Positions 55,088-64,000 of a stretch of 64,000 bases of DNA are shown piece after piece (positions within the stretch are counted from its first letter, which is position 1; the number at the start of each line of letters is the position of its first letter). The translations under genes were made by a program, and so were the position numbers. The stretch is taken from NCBI GenBank assembly GCA_023456105.1, contig JAEYAO010000105.1, positions 29,195 through 93,194 of the forward strand. The letters run 5' to 3'. The notes beneath the pieces were generated by a model, which worked only from the letters and a program-made list of their open reading frames with translations, was not told the DNA's origin and did no database searches. The stretch is from Pseudomonadota bacterium. Its GTDB lineage: Bacteria; Pseudomonadota; Alphaproteobacteria; Caulobacterales; Caulobacteraceae.

Positions 55088-56104
55088 ATGGCGAAAGCCG
55101 CCCAGAAGACCCCTGACTCTATCCCCAACACGCCGCCGCCCGCGTCCAAGGAAGACCTGCTCCGCTTCTATCGCGAGATGGTGCTGATCCGCCGCTTCGA
55201 GGAGCGCGCCGGTCAGCTGTACGGCATGGGCCTGATCGGCGGCTTCTGCCACCTCTACATCGGCCAGGAGGCCGTGGCGGTCGGCGTCCAGGAAAGCGTC
55301 AAGCAGGGTCACGACAAGATCATCACCGGCTATCGCGACCACGGCCATATGCTGGCCGCCGGCATGGACCCCAAGGAAGTCATGGCCGAGCTGACCGGCC
55401 GCATCGGCGGCTCGTCCAAGGGCAAGGGCGGCTCCATGCACATGTTCGACGTGCCGACCGGCTTCTATGGCGGGCACGGCATCGTCGGCGCGCAGGTGGC
55501 GCTGGGCACCGGCCTGGCGTTCGCGGGCAAGTACCGGGGCGACGACTCGGTGGCCTTTATCTATTTCGGCGACGGTGCCGCCAACCAGGGCCAGGTCTAC
55601 GAGAGCTTCAACATGGCGCAGCTGTGGAAGCTGCCGGCCATCTACATCATCGAGAACAACCAGTACGCCATGGGCACGAGCATCGAGCGCTCGTCGGCCA
55701 CGACCCAGCTGAGCCAGCGCGGCGCCAGCTTCGGCATCCCGGGTGAGCAGGTCGACGGCATGGACGTGATCGCCGTGCGCGACGCGGTGAAGAAGGCGGT
55801 GGAGCGCGCCCGTGCGGGCGAGGGGCCCTACATCCTCGAAGTGAAGACCTACCGCTATCGCGGCCACTCCATGTCGGACCCCGCCAAGTACCGCACTAAG
55901 GAAGAGGTCGACGAGGTCAAGAAGACCCGCGACCCGATCGACCACATCAAGACCCTGCTTCAGGCCGCCAACGCGACCGAGGAGGAGCTCAAGGCCATCG
56001 ACGCCGAGATCAAGGCGATCGTCGCCGAAGCCGTGCAATTCGCTCAAGAGAGCCCCGAGCCGGATGCGTCCGAGCTCTATACCGACGTCTACGTGGAGGC
56101 CTGA
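55088..56104 (+). CDS. pdhA: Pyruvate dehydrogenase E1 component, alpha subunit
   Basis: With PdhB it decarboxylates pyruvate using thiamine diphosphate and acetylates lipoyl groups. The 338-residue protein has FYREMVLIRRFEERAGQLYGMGLIGGFCHLYIGQEAV, the ThDP/Mg motif GDGAANQGQVYESFNMAQLW ending in IENN, and the YRYRGHSMSDPAKYR phosphorylation-loop-like segment known from the family. A short Ala/Pro/Lys lead precedes the fold. First gene of the pdh operon; pdhB starts 3 bases after its stop. Confidence 0.97.
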   Translation: MAKAAQKTPDSIPNTPPPASKEDLLRFYREMVLIRRFEERAGQLYGMGLIGGFCHLYIGQEAVAVGVQESVKQGHDKIITGYRDHGHMLAAGMDPKEVMAELTGRIGGSSKGKGGSMHMFDVPTGFYGGHGIVGAQVALGTGLAFAGKYRGDDSVAFIYFGDGAANQGQVYESFNMAQLWKLPAIYIIENNQYAMGTSIERSSATTQLSQRGASFGIPGEQVDGMDVIAVRDAVKKAVERARAGEGPYILEVKTYRYRGHSMSDPAKYRTKEEVDEVKKTRDPIDHIKTLLQAANATEEELKAIDAEIKAIVAEAVQFAQESPEPDASELYTDVYVEA

Positions 56105-56107
56105 TCC

Positions 56108-57520
56108 GTGACCGACATTCTGATGCCGGCGCTGTCCCCCACGATGGAGGAGGGCACGCTGACCAAGTGGCACATCAAGGCGGGCGACACCGTGTCCGCC
56201 GGCCAGGTGATCGCCGAAATCGAGACCGACAAGGCGACCATGGAGGTCGAGGCCGTCGACGAGGGCGAGGTGCTGGAAATCCTCGTCGCCGAGGGCGCCG
56301 AGAACGTGAAGGTCAACACGCCGATAGCCCGTCTGTCGGGTGACGACGCGGGCGCTTCGCCTGCGACCAACGCGGCCTCCGCCTCGTCCGCCGTGGCCAA
56401 GGAGGGCGCCGACGAGCAGAAGGCCGGTGATCCGGAGAAGTCGCCGCCGGAAGCCGCCAAGCCGCAGCCGGAAGGCGAAGGCCCCGCGCCCGTCACGCCC
56501 AAGCAGACGCTGAAGGACCCGGAGATCCCGGCCGACGCCAAGCTGGTCAAGACCACCATCCGCGACGCCCTGCGCGACGCCATGGCTGAGGAGATGCGCC
56601 GCGACGAAGCCGTCTTCCTGATCGGCGAGGAAGTCGCCCAGTACCAGGGCGCCTACAAGGTCAGCCGCGAGCTGCTGCAGGAGTTCGGCGACCGCCGCGT
56701 GGTGGACACCCCGATCACCGAGCACGGCTTTGCGGGTCTGGGCGTCGGAGCGGCGATGAGCGGGCTGAAGCCCATCGTCGAGTTCATGACCTTCAACTTC
56801 GCCATGCAGGCGATCGACCACATCATCAACTCGGCCGCCAAGACCCTGTACATGTCGGGCGGTCAGATCCGCGCGCCCATCGTGTTCCGCGGACCCAACG
56901 GCGCGGCCTCGCGCGTTGGCGCCCAGCACAGCCAGGACTACTCCGCCTGGTACGCGCAGGTTCCGGGCCTCAAGGTCATCGCCCCCTACGACGCCGCCGA
57001 CGCCAAGGGCCTGCTGAAGGCCGCCATCCGCGATCCGAACCCGGTCGTCTTCCTTGAGCACGAGATGATGTACGGGCTCGAGTTCGACGTGCCCGAGGTC
57101 GAGGACTACGTTCTGCCGATCGGCAAGGCCAAGGTCCGTCGCGAAGGCAAGGACGTCACCATCACCGCCCACAGCCGCATGGTCGGTTTCGCACTCGCCG
57201 CCGCCGAGAAGCTGGCGGAGGAGGGCATCGAGGCCGAGGTCGTGGACTTGCGGACCCTGCGTCCGCTGGATCACGAGACCATCGTCGAAAGCGTCAAGAA
57301 GACCAACCGCCTGGTCTCGGCCGAGGAAGGCTGGGGTCCGATGGGCGTCGGCGCCGAGGTCGTGGCCCGCGTGATCGAGCACGCCTTCGACTACCTGGAC
57401 GCCCCGCCGCTTCGCGTGCACCAGGAAGACGTGCCGCTGCCCTACGCCGCCAACCTCGAGGCCCTGTCGCTGCCGGGCGTCGACAAGATCATCAAGGCGG
57501 TCAAGCAGGTGGTCGCTTGA
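56108..57520 (+). CDS. pdhB: Pyruvate dehydrogenase E1 component, beta subunit, with N-terminal lipoyl domain
   Basis: A 470-residue protein with two parts. Residues 1-80 are a lipoyl domain with the modified lysine K42 in [16 protein letters not shown] flexible Ala/Pro/Glu linker spans about 80-145. The E1-beta fold ([38 protein letters not shown] onward) continues to the end with [16 protein letters not shown] lipoyl domain on E1-beta is known in some alphaproteobacteria, such as Sinorhizobium, and gives the complex extra swinging arms. The start is GTG 56108. The stop overlaps the DUF5076 start as TTGA. Confidence 0.97.
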   Translation: MTDILMPALSPTMEEGTLTKWHIKAGDTVSAGQVIAEIETDKATMEVEAVDEGEVLEILVAEGAENVKVNTPIARLSGDDAGASPATNAASASSAVAKEGADEQKAGDPEKSPPEAAKPQPEGEGPAPVTPKQTLKDPEIPADAKLVKTTIRDALRDAMAEEMRRDEAVFLIGEEVAQYQGAYKVSRELLQEFGDRRVVDTPITEHGFAGLGVGAAMSGLKPIVEFMTFNFAMQAIDHIINSAAKTLYMSGGQIRAPIVFRGPNGAASRVGAQHSQDYSAWYAQVPGLKVIAPYDAADAKGLLKAAIRDPNPVVFLEHEMMYGLEFDVPEVEDYVLPIGKAKVRREGKDVTITAHSRMVGFALAAAEKLAEEGIEAEVVDLRTLRPLDHETIVESVKKTNRLVSAEEGWGPMGVGAEVVARVIEHAFDYLDAPPLRVHQEDVPLPYAANLEALSLPGVDKIIKAVKQVVA

Positions 57521-57864
57521 GCGCACCCAGCGACTTCGATCATCGGGCCGGGGATGCTTCGGCCTTTGTGATGACGCCGCCGGACAGCGTCGCGGCCGAT
57601 CCGCAGGCCATCGAAGTGCTGCGCATGTGGTGGTCGAGGGACGAGCCGGTGATGTCCGTCAAGCCGGCCTTCAACGACCCGATCCAGTTCGGCCGGCTGC
57701 TGGCCTACGCCGCGCGCCACATGGCGCATGGCTACGGCGTTCGTCACGGCCATGATGAAACGGCCGCCTACAACCGTATCCTCGAGGGGATCAGCGAAGT
57801 GGTGAAGGCGGACAACGTCCGCACCGTCGCCGAGCCGGCCTCCCAAGCTGAGGGAAAAGCCTGA
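57517..57864 (+). CDS. DUF5076 domain-containing protein
   Basis: A 115-residue soluble protein of unknown function. The core reads [47 protein letters not shown], a form I know only as DUF5076 from alphaproteobacteria. No signal peptide, membrane helix or cysteine is seen. The TTG start overlaps the pdhB stop (TTGA) and its stop overlaps the pdhC start (TGATG), so it is made in step with two PDH subunits. A role tied to the complex is likely by position only. Confidence 0.82.
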   Translation: MSAPSDFDHRAGDASAFVMTPPDSVAADPQAIEVLRMWWSRDEPVMSVKPAFNDPIQFGRLLAYAARHMAHGYGVRHGHDETAAYNRILEGISEVVKADNVRTVAEPASQAEGKA

Positions 57865-59222
57865 TGACCGACATCCTGATGCCCGCCCTGTCGCCCACCA
57901 TGGAAGAGGGTGTTCTGGCCAAATGGCACGTCAAGGTCGGGGATGTGGTCTCCGCCGGCGACGTCATCGCCGAGATCGAGACGGACAAGGCGACCATGGA
58001 GGTCGAGGCCGTCGACGAGGGCGAGGTCCTGGAGATCCTGGTCGCCGAAGGCGCCGAGGGCGTAAAGGTCAACACGCCCATCGCGCGGCTGAAGGACGAA
58101 GGCGGCGCAGCGGCGCCGAAGGCGGCTCCCAAGCCTGAAGAGGCCAAGCCTGAGCCGAAGCCCTCTTCGGAAGCATCCTCCGACAACAAGCCCGCGCCGG
58201 CCGGACACGAGAGCGGCGATGCGGTCGCCACACCTGAAGGTGTGAAATCGGCAGAGCAGGCGCTGACGCCGCAGGGCGGATCGCCCGCGGCCTCGTCCAA
58301 GGCGCAAGGCGAGCGCGTCTTCGCCTCGCCGCTGGCGCGTCGCCTGGCGGCTCAGGCCGGCCTGGACCTCCAGTCGATCAAGGGCACCGGCCCGCATGGC
58401 CGTATCGTCAAGCGCGACGTCGAGGGCGCGGGACAGGGCTCCGGCGCTTTGGCGGCCGATCAGAAGACCTCTTCTCCGGCCGCCGCCGAGCCGCGCAAGG
58501 TGCAGACCTTGGCGCAGATGGGCATCCCAGACGGCAGCTACGACCTGATCCCGCTGGACGGCATGCGCAAGGCCATCGCCCGCCGCATGGTCGACAGCGT
58601 CAACGCCGTGCCGCATTTCCCGCTGACCATCGACGTCGAGATCGACGCGCTGCTGGCGGCGCGTGCCCGCGTGAACGCCCTGCTGGAGGAGTCGGGCGTC
58701 AAGGTCTCGGTCAACGACTTCGTCATCAAGGCCGCGGCCATGGCGCTGAAGGCCGTGCCGGAAGCGAACGCCTCCTACTCGCCGGAAGGCATCGCCCTGC
58801 ACCACAACGCCGACGTGGCCATGGCGGTCGCCATCGATGGCGGCCTGATCACGCCGATCATCCGCAAGGCCGAGACAAAGACGCTGTCGCAGATCGCAAG
58901 CGAGTCCAAGGACCTCGCTAAGCGCGCGCGCGAGCGCAAGCTGAAGCCGGAAGAGTTCCAGGGCGGCACCTTCTCGGTGTCCAACCTGGGCATGTTCGGC
59001 ATCAAGCAGTTCGCCTCGATCATCAACGAGCCGCAGGGCGCGATCATGAGCGTCGGCGCGGGCGAACAGCGGCCTGTGGTCAGAGACGGCCAACTGGCCG
59101 TGGCCACGGTGATGACCGTCACCGTCACCTGCGATCACCGCGTGGTGGACGGCGCGACTGGCGCCCGCTTCCTGCAGGCGTTCAAGCCGCTGATCGAAGA
59201 TCCGGTCACCATGTTGGCGTGA
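57864..59222 (+). CDS. pdhC: Pyruvate dehydrogenase E2 component (dihydrolipoamide acetyltransferase)
   Basis: Core subunit that moves the acetyl group from lipoyl to CoA. The 452-residue protein has one lipoyl domain (1-80, K42 in [15 protein letters not shown], almost identical to that of pdhB), an Ala/Pro/Lys/Glu linker, a peripheral-subunit-binding domain (about 150-190, [18 protein letters not shown]), and the catalytic domain with FNVN-type interior and the HRVVDG active-site histidine near the C-terminus. TGATG-coupled to DUF5076. Confidence 0.97.
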   Translation: MTDILMPALSPTMEEGVLAKWHVKVGDVVSAGDVIAEIETDKATMEVEAVDEGEVLEILVAEGAEGVKVNTPIARLKDEGGAAAPKAAPKPEEAKPEPKPSSEASSDNKPAPAGHESGDAVATPEGVKSAEQALTPQGGSPAASSKAQGERVFASPLARRLAAQAGLDLQSIKGTGPHGRIVKRDVEGAGQGSGALAADQKTSSPAAAEPRKVQTLAQMGIPDGSYDLIPLDGMRKAIARRMVDSVNAVPHFPLTIDVEIDALLAARARVNALLEESGVKVSVNDFVIKAAAMALKAVPEANASYSPEGIALHHNADVAMAVAIDGGLITPIIRKAETKTLSQIASESKDLAKRARERKLKPEEFQGGTFSVSNLGMFGIKQFASIINEPQGAIMSVGAGEQRPVVRDGQLAVATVMTVTVTCDHRVVDGATGARFLQAFKPLIEDPVTMLA

Positions 59223-59234
59223 GGCGGACCTGTC

Positions 59235-59714
59235 ATGACCTCGGTCTATGACTTCTCCGCCCGCGCCATCGACGGGACCGATGTGCCGCTGGAGCGGTGG
59301 CGCGGACAGGCGCTGCTGATCGTCAACACGGCGTCCCAATGCGGGTTCACACCGCAGTACGAGGGTCTGGAGGCGCTTCACCGCGCCTTCGCCGCCCGCC
59401 CGTTCGAAGTGCTGGGCTTTCCCTGCAACCAGTTCGGGGCGCAGGAACCCGGACGAGCGTCCGAGATCGCGGCCTTCTGCAGCCTGACCTATGACGTGGA
59501 CTTTCCGCTGTTCGACAAGGTCGAGGTGAACGGGCCGAATCGCCATCCGCTCTATGCCTGGCTGACCGAGCAGAAGCGGGGCTTCCTCGGCTTCCGAGCC
59601 ATCAAGTGGAACTTCACCAAGTTCCTGATCGACCGCGAGGGGCAGGTTGTCGCCCGCTACGCGCCCCAGACCGAACCGAAGGCCATCCAGGCCGATATCG
59701 AGAAACTGCTCTGA
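59235..59714 (+). CDS. Glutathione peroxidase family protein (Cys type)
   Basis: A 159-residue thiol peroxidase of the GPx/BtuE fold. The peroxidatic cysteine lies in VNTASQCGFTPQY (near residue 36), the second cysteine in GFPCNQFGAQEP, and the Q/W/N catalytic partners in NQFG and KWNFTKFL. No signal peptide. It starts 12 bases after pdhC and ends 2 bases before lpd, so it is transcribed with the PDH operon, where it might protect lipoyl and thiol groups from peroxides. Confidence 0.93.
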   Translation: MTSVYDFSARAIDGTDVPLERWRGQALLIVNTASQCGFTPQYEGLEALHRAFAARPFEVLGFPCNQFGAQEPGRASEIAAFCSLTYDVDFPLFDKVEVNGPNRHPLYAWLTEQKRGFLGFRAIKWNFTKFLIDREGQVVARYAPQTEPKAIQADIEKLL

Positions 59715-59716
59715 CC

Positions 59717-61123
<1,407 letters not shown>

Positions 61124-61124
61124 C

Positions 61125-61400
61125 ATGACCAAGCTGGAGCTGATCGGGCGAATGGCGGTGGCGGCGGGCATCAGCCGCGAGCAGGCGAAGCTGGCGCTGG
61201 AGGCCTTCACCGACGGCGTGACCGAGTCGCTCAGCGCCGGCCGCGACGTGCGCCTGACCGGCTTCGGCAGCTTCGTCATGGCAGAGCGAAAGGCGGGGCT
61301 GGCGCGCAATCCGCAGACGGGCGAGACCATCGCCCGTCAGGCCTCCCGCACCGCGCGCTTTCGTCCGGGCGAAGGCCTGAAAAGCGCCTTGAACGGATAG
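61125..61400 (+). CDS. HU family DNA-binding protein
   Basis: A 91-residue nucleoid protein of the HU/IHF fold. Helical dimer half TKLELIGRMAVAAGISREQAKLALEAF, then the signature GFGSFVMAERKAGLARNPQTGETI with the DNA-bending Asn-Pro, and a final RFRPGEGLKSALN. It starts 1 base after the lpdA stop, so it may be read from the pdh transcript. tRNA-Val follows 37 bases later. It diverges from typical HupB at the tip, so a specialised HU paralogue is possible. Confidence 0.93.
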   Translation: MTKLELIGRMAVAAGISREQAKLALEAFTDGVTESLSAGRDVRLTGFGSFVMAERKAGLARNPQTGETIARQASRTARFRPGEGLKSALNG

Positions 61401-61436
61401 GTCCGGACGGGCATTAAGCGCTGCACCGATGGATGA

Positions 61437-61513
61437 GGGCGGCTAGCTCAGCTGGTCAGAGCATCTCGCTTACACCGAGAGGGTCGGCGGTTCGAACCCG
61501 TCGCCGCCTACCA
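61437..61513 (+). tRNA. tRNA-Val (anticodon TAC)
   Basis: A 77-base cloverleaf. Acceptor GGGCGGC pairs with GCCGCCT (G-T at the first pair); the D-arm is GCTC/GAGC, the anticodon stem TCTCG/CGAGA with loop CTTACAC (anticodon TAC at 61471-61473), the T-arm is GGCGG-TTCGAAC-CCGTC, and CCA is encoded. It reads GUA and other GUN valine codons. Confidence 0.95.
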
Positions 61514-61522
61514 TCGAATGAG

Positions 61523-61554
61523 AAAAGGCCGCCGGATCGCTCCGGCGGCCTTTT
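61523..61554. terminator. Bidirectional terminator between tRNA-Val and the autotransporter gene
   Basis: A perfect 14-bp inverted repeat AAAAGGCCGCCGGA / TCCGGCGGCCTTTT with loop TCGC. It ends in a T-run on both strands, so it serves the tRNA transcript and the leftward autotransporter gene. Confidence 0.92.
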
Positions 61555-61573
61555 CCTTTGGCTGTTGATCCGA

Positions 61574-64000
61574 TCAGAAGCGGAAGCTGGCTCGGAGCAG
61601 CAGCGAATAGCGGACGTAGTCCTCCAGCATTTCGGCGTCGCCTGTCAGCGACAGCATGCCCAGTTCGTTGCCGACGTTCAGGCGGAAGCCGAGGATCAGG
61701 CCGCCCCCTTCGACACCTTCGGGATCGAGGGTGAAGCTGGGGCCACCGCTGGCGAAGCGGGCGATGGTTTCGCCGGCGTCATAGGAGATGTTCTGACGGT
61801 AGCCGACGCGCAGCTCGGGGCGCACCCAGCCGTCGCGGCCGAAGCCATAGCCCACGTTCATGGCCGCCACGGCCGAGAACATATGACCGTCGCGCTCTTC
61901 GATATCCAGGTCGAAGCCGTCGCCGCCGCCGCTCTCGGTGCGGGCGTCCTCGGTCAGGCCGAAGTATTCCACATAGGCTTCGGGACGGATGTTCCAGCGG
62001 CCGAAGCGACGCTCGTAGGAGGCGCCGCCGGCTGCGGCCACCGACCAGCCGTGCCATTCGGACTCATTGTTCAGGTAGACGCCGTCCGCGACCAGAGAGC
62101 GATCGGCGCTGAAGCTGGCGTAGCCGCCGGCCGCCCGCGCCCAGGTCGTCCAGTACTGGCCCTGCGCGCGCCAGTAGAGACCGAGCTCGAGCAGATTGGC
62201 GGACAGGACCTCTTCGGCCTGGGCCTCGGGGTCCTCGATATCGGAAGAGGTGAAGGCGGCGGAGACGCCGAAGGCGCCGAGGCGGGTGCCGCGTTCGACG
62301 CCGCCGGCGACGCCGAAGCCTTCGGAGGTGAAGCCGTAGGAGTCGGTGCGGTCCTTATCGGCGTAGAAGTTGATCTCCTGCACCCAGGCGCTGGTCTCGC
62401 CCGCCGCAGCCGAGGTGTTGCGACCCGTCAGGGCGCGCGTGACCGCGTCCACGCCGCTGGCCAGCGACATCAGCGGACCGCCCGAGTGATCGGGCAGCAG
62501 CTGCTCGTAGGCGTTGATGAAGCCCTCGCGCGTGGTCTGGCGCACGAACAGGTCCTGAAGCGTCTGGTTGTGTCCGAGAGCGCCGTAGACGGCGTCATAG
62601 GCGGAAGCCTCGACCGCGCTCAGCTCGGCTTCGTCCGCGGTGCGGCGGCGCGCATCGACATAGAGCCGGCCGGCCGCCGTGTCGGCCGTGGCGGACACGA
62701 CATAGAGATAGGGCGAGTTGTCGCTCAGGGCGGACTGATCCAGCGCGCCGACGTTCAGCGACCCCGCCTCCACCACGGTGAACCGCTCCGGCTCCTGCAA
62801 CAGCGAGGAGAAGCGCACGCCCAGCGCCGCGCCGTCCGCCAGAGTCGCATTTCCGCTGACGTTGAAGCCGCTCGGCGTGGACTGGGTCGGATCCACCGTC
62901 AGGATCAGCGCGCCGTCCGCCCCCACGTTCAGGCTGGAGATGTTGGTCGCCGTCGTCTGACTGGCCTGCAGCGCTCCGTCGGCGACGTTGACGGCGAGGA
63001 GGCCGTCGGCGTCGCGGATCGCGCCGGTCACGGCGCCGCCGCCCGTGATGTTCAAGGCGTCGGCGCCGGCGCCGAAGCTGATGTCCCCGATCACCGTGCC
63101 GTTCTCGACGTTGAAGGTGTCCGCGCCCGAGCCGAGGCGGACCTCTCCGACTATCGTCGGCTCGGCCGCATCCGGCACGCCGTCACCATCGCTGTCTGGC
63201 GCGGTGCTGCCGGTCGCCGCTCGGACGCCGAACTGGCGGATGGTGACGCCGCTGGTGTTGGCGGCGAGGTCGAGCGCGATCTGCTGGCCGTCCACCGCCG
63301 TCGTGTCGGCTGTGTTGACCGTGCGGCCGGCGCCGATCGCCCCTGAGTTGGTGACGGACGTCAGGCTTCCCGACAGATCGCGAACGGCGACGGAATCGCC
63401 GTGGTTGCCCGCGACCACCGCGGTGATGGTGCTGGAGTTGGTCAGGCCGCCCACATTGGCGCCCGCGCCGATCAGGACGCCGGTCGCGACGTCGCGTCCG
63501 TCGCTGGTCACCGCCGACTGGATCGACCCGGTGTTCACCAGGGCGGGGGCGGAAGTGTTGGAGAGCGCGGCGACCGCCGTCGCATCCGCCTTCAGCGCCG
63601 CCGCGGCGATCGTGCCTTCGTTGCGGAAGCCGCCGGCGATGGATACGGCTTGGCCGCCCGTCACGCCGAGCTGGACCGCGCGGGCGTCGACATCCGCGTA
63701 CAGGCCGCTGGCGGTGATCGTGCCGCGATTGATCAGGCCGTAGGCGCTGTCGCCCGAGCCCGCGGCACCGAGGTTCACCGTCTGGCTGGCCGAGCCGATC
63801 TGGAGCGCCGGCGCTCCGCCCAGCGACGTCAGCGCCGCCGTGCTCTCGCTGGCGTCCAGGATGCCGTCGCCGTCGCGGTCGGTGTCGTTGCGGTTGATGG
63901 TGCCGTCGCCGTCGTCGTCTTCGTCGCCGTTCTTGACGTTGTCGCCGTCGTCATCGCCTTCGACGCCGCCCGAGCCATAGGCGGGCGCCCGGTCCAGCAC
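61574..64000 (-). CDS. Autotransporter beta-domain protein, C-terminal part (5' end outside window)
   Basis: The visible 808 residues of a type V secreted outer-membrane protein. From the right edge inward come Asp-rich calcium-binding repeats of the thrombospondin type 3 kind (DDDGDGTINRNDTDRDGDGILD and, later, DSDGDGVPD), then about 300 residues of beta-helix passenger with GxITA-, NTGSI- and GSGADTFNVENG-type repeats. A C-terminal autotransporter barrel follows (from about WVQEINFYADKD), ending in the outer-membrane signature LLLRASFRF. The frame is open to base 64000, so the signal peptide and true start are outside. Function of the passenger is unknown; adhesion or surface layering is usual. 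Confidence 0.88.
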   Translation of the reverse strand: MLDRAPAYGSGGVEGDDDGDNVKNGDEDDDGDGTINRNDTDRDGDGILDASESTAALTSLGGAPALQIGSASQTVNLGAAGSGDSAYGLINRGTITASGLYADVDARAVQLGVTGGQAVSIAGGFRNEGTIAAAALKADATAVAALSNTSAPALVNTGSIQSAVTSDGRDVATGVLIGAGANVGGLTNSSTITAVVAGNHGDSVAVRDLSGSLTSVTNSGAIGAGRTVNTADTTAVDGQQIALDLAANTSGVTIRQFGVRAATGSTAPDSDGDGVPDAAEPTIVGEVRLGSGADTFNVENGTVIGDISFGAGADALNITGGGAVTGAIRDADGLLAVNVADGALQASQTTATNISSLNVGADGALILTVDPTQSTPSGFNVSGNATLADGAALGVRFSSLLQEPERFTVVEAGSLNVGALDQSALSDNSPYLYVVSATADTAAGRLYVDARRRTADEAELSAVEASAYDAVYGALGHNQTLQDLFVRQTTREGFINAYEQLLPDHSGGPLMSLASGVDAVTRALTGRNTSAAAGETSAWVQEINFYADKDRTDSYGFTSEGFGVAGGVERGTRLGAFGVSAAFTSSDIEDPEAQAEEVLSANLLELGLYWRAQGQYWTTWARAAGGYASFSADRSLVADGVYLNNESEWHGWSVAAAGGASYERRFGRWNIRPEAYVEYFGLTEDARTESGGGDGFDLDIEERDGHMFSAVAAMNVGYGFGRDGWVRPELRVGYRQNISYDAGETIARFASGGPSFTLDPEGVEGGGLILGFRLNVGNELGMLSLTGDAEMLEDYVRYSLLLRASFRF

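Noticed and set aside
54623..57526. A 967-residue open frame on the minus strand across ftsB, pdhA and pdhB
   Set aside because: It is the antisense of highly conserved PDH genes. The translation is rich in H, R, V and G without any domain, as expected from a high-GC codon pattern.
57768..59546. A 592-residue minus-strand open frame over pdhC and the peroxidase gene
   Set aside because: Antisense shadow of genes with clear lipoyl, E2 and GPx motifs; no ribosome site and no recognisable domain.
61437..61513. tRNA-Val as an integration site for a mobile element
   Set aside because: No integrase gene, partial tRNA repeat or foreign-looking segment is seen on either side in the window.

Overview
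This is a gene-dense, high-GC chromosomal segment from an alphaproteobacterium, most likely a member of the Caulobacteraceae close to Brevundimonas or Caulobacter. The placement rests on gene content: a fused IspDF, a lipoyl domain on the pyruvate dehydrogenase E1-beta subunit, a dusB-ntrY-ntrX block, an hfq-hflX pair, and a degenerate REC-REC-GGDEF protein that looks like the Caulobacter cell-cycle protein PopA. No phage, insertion sequence, CRISPR array or rRNA was seen. About 59 protein genes (two cut by the window edges) and one tRNA are supported.

Region 1 (1-16273) is the most unusual part. After the 3' half of a trehalose-forming enzyme (treY) come two divergent operons that share a 266-base control region containing a perfect 13-bp inverted repeat. 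The leftward operon encodes inositol-1-phosphate synthase, a histidine phosphatase, a methyltransferase, a glycosidase whose TIM barrel appears circularly permuted, and UDP-glucose dehydrogenase. The rightward operon encodes two sugar-nucleotide epimerases, a GT4 glycosyltransferase, three CgeB-type glycosyltransferases in a row (the third fused to UDP-xylose synthase), a zinc alcohol dehydrogenase and a Gfo/Idh/MocA oxidoreductase. Almost every junction is an ATGA, GTGA or TGATG overlap. I read it as an inositol- and UDP-glucuronate/UDP-xylose-based glycan or glycoside pathway whose product is not known to me.

Region 2 (16298-31847) is mostly housekeeping: an RlpA lipoprotein, tmk-holB-tatD and a metallo-beta-lactamase-fold hydrolase, recG facing that operon, sdhE-mfd, the PopA-like regulator, a YihY membrane protein, tusA-pncC and a membrane-anchored spermidine synthase-like protein.

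Region 3 (31832-48842) carries ispDF, dusB-ntrY-ntrX-dat (without ntrB or ntrC between dusB and ntrY), hfq-hflX and a cation/proton antiporter, then a leftward MFS-mazG-HAD operon, an M15 peptidase coupled to a small HExxH protein, wrbA, a small secreted orphan and an AMP-forming ligase.

Region 4 (48901-64000) holds lipA with an unusually structured leader, a RatA/Coq10 protein, an FAD oxidoreductase and an acetyltransferase, rpmF, a lipoprotein, eno, ftsB, the pyruvate dehydrogenase operon (pdhA-pdhB-DUF5076-pdhC-gpx-lpd) ending in an HU-like gene, tRNA-Val and a bidirectional terminator, and finally the C-terminal part of an autotransporter that runs off the right edge.
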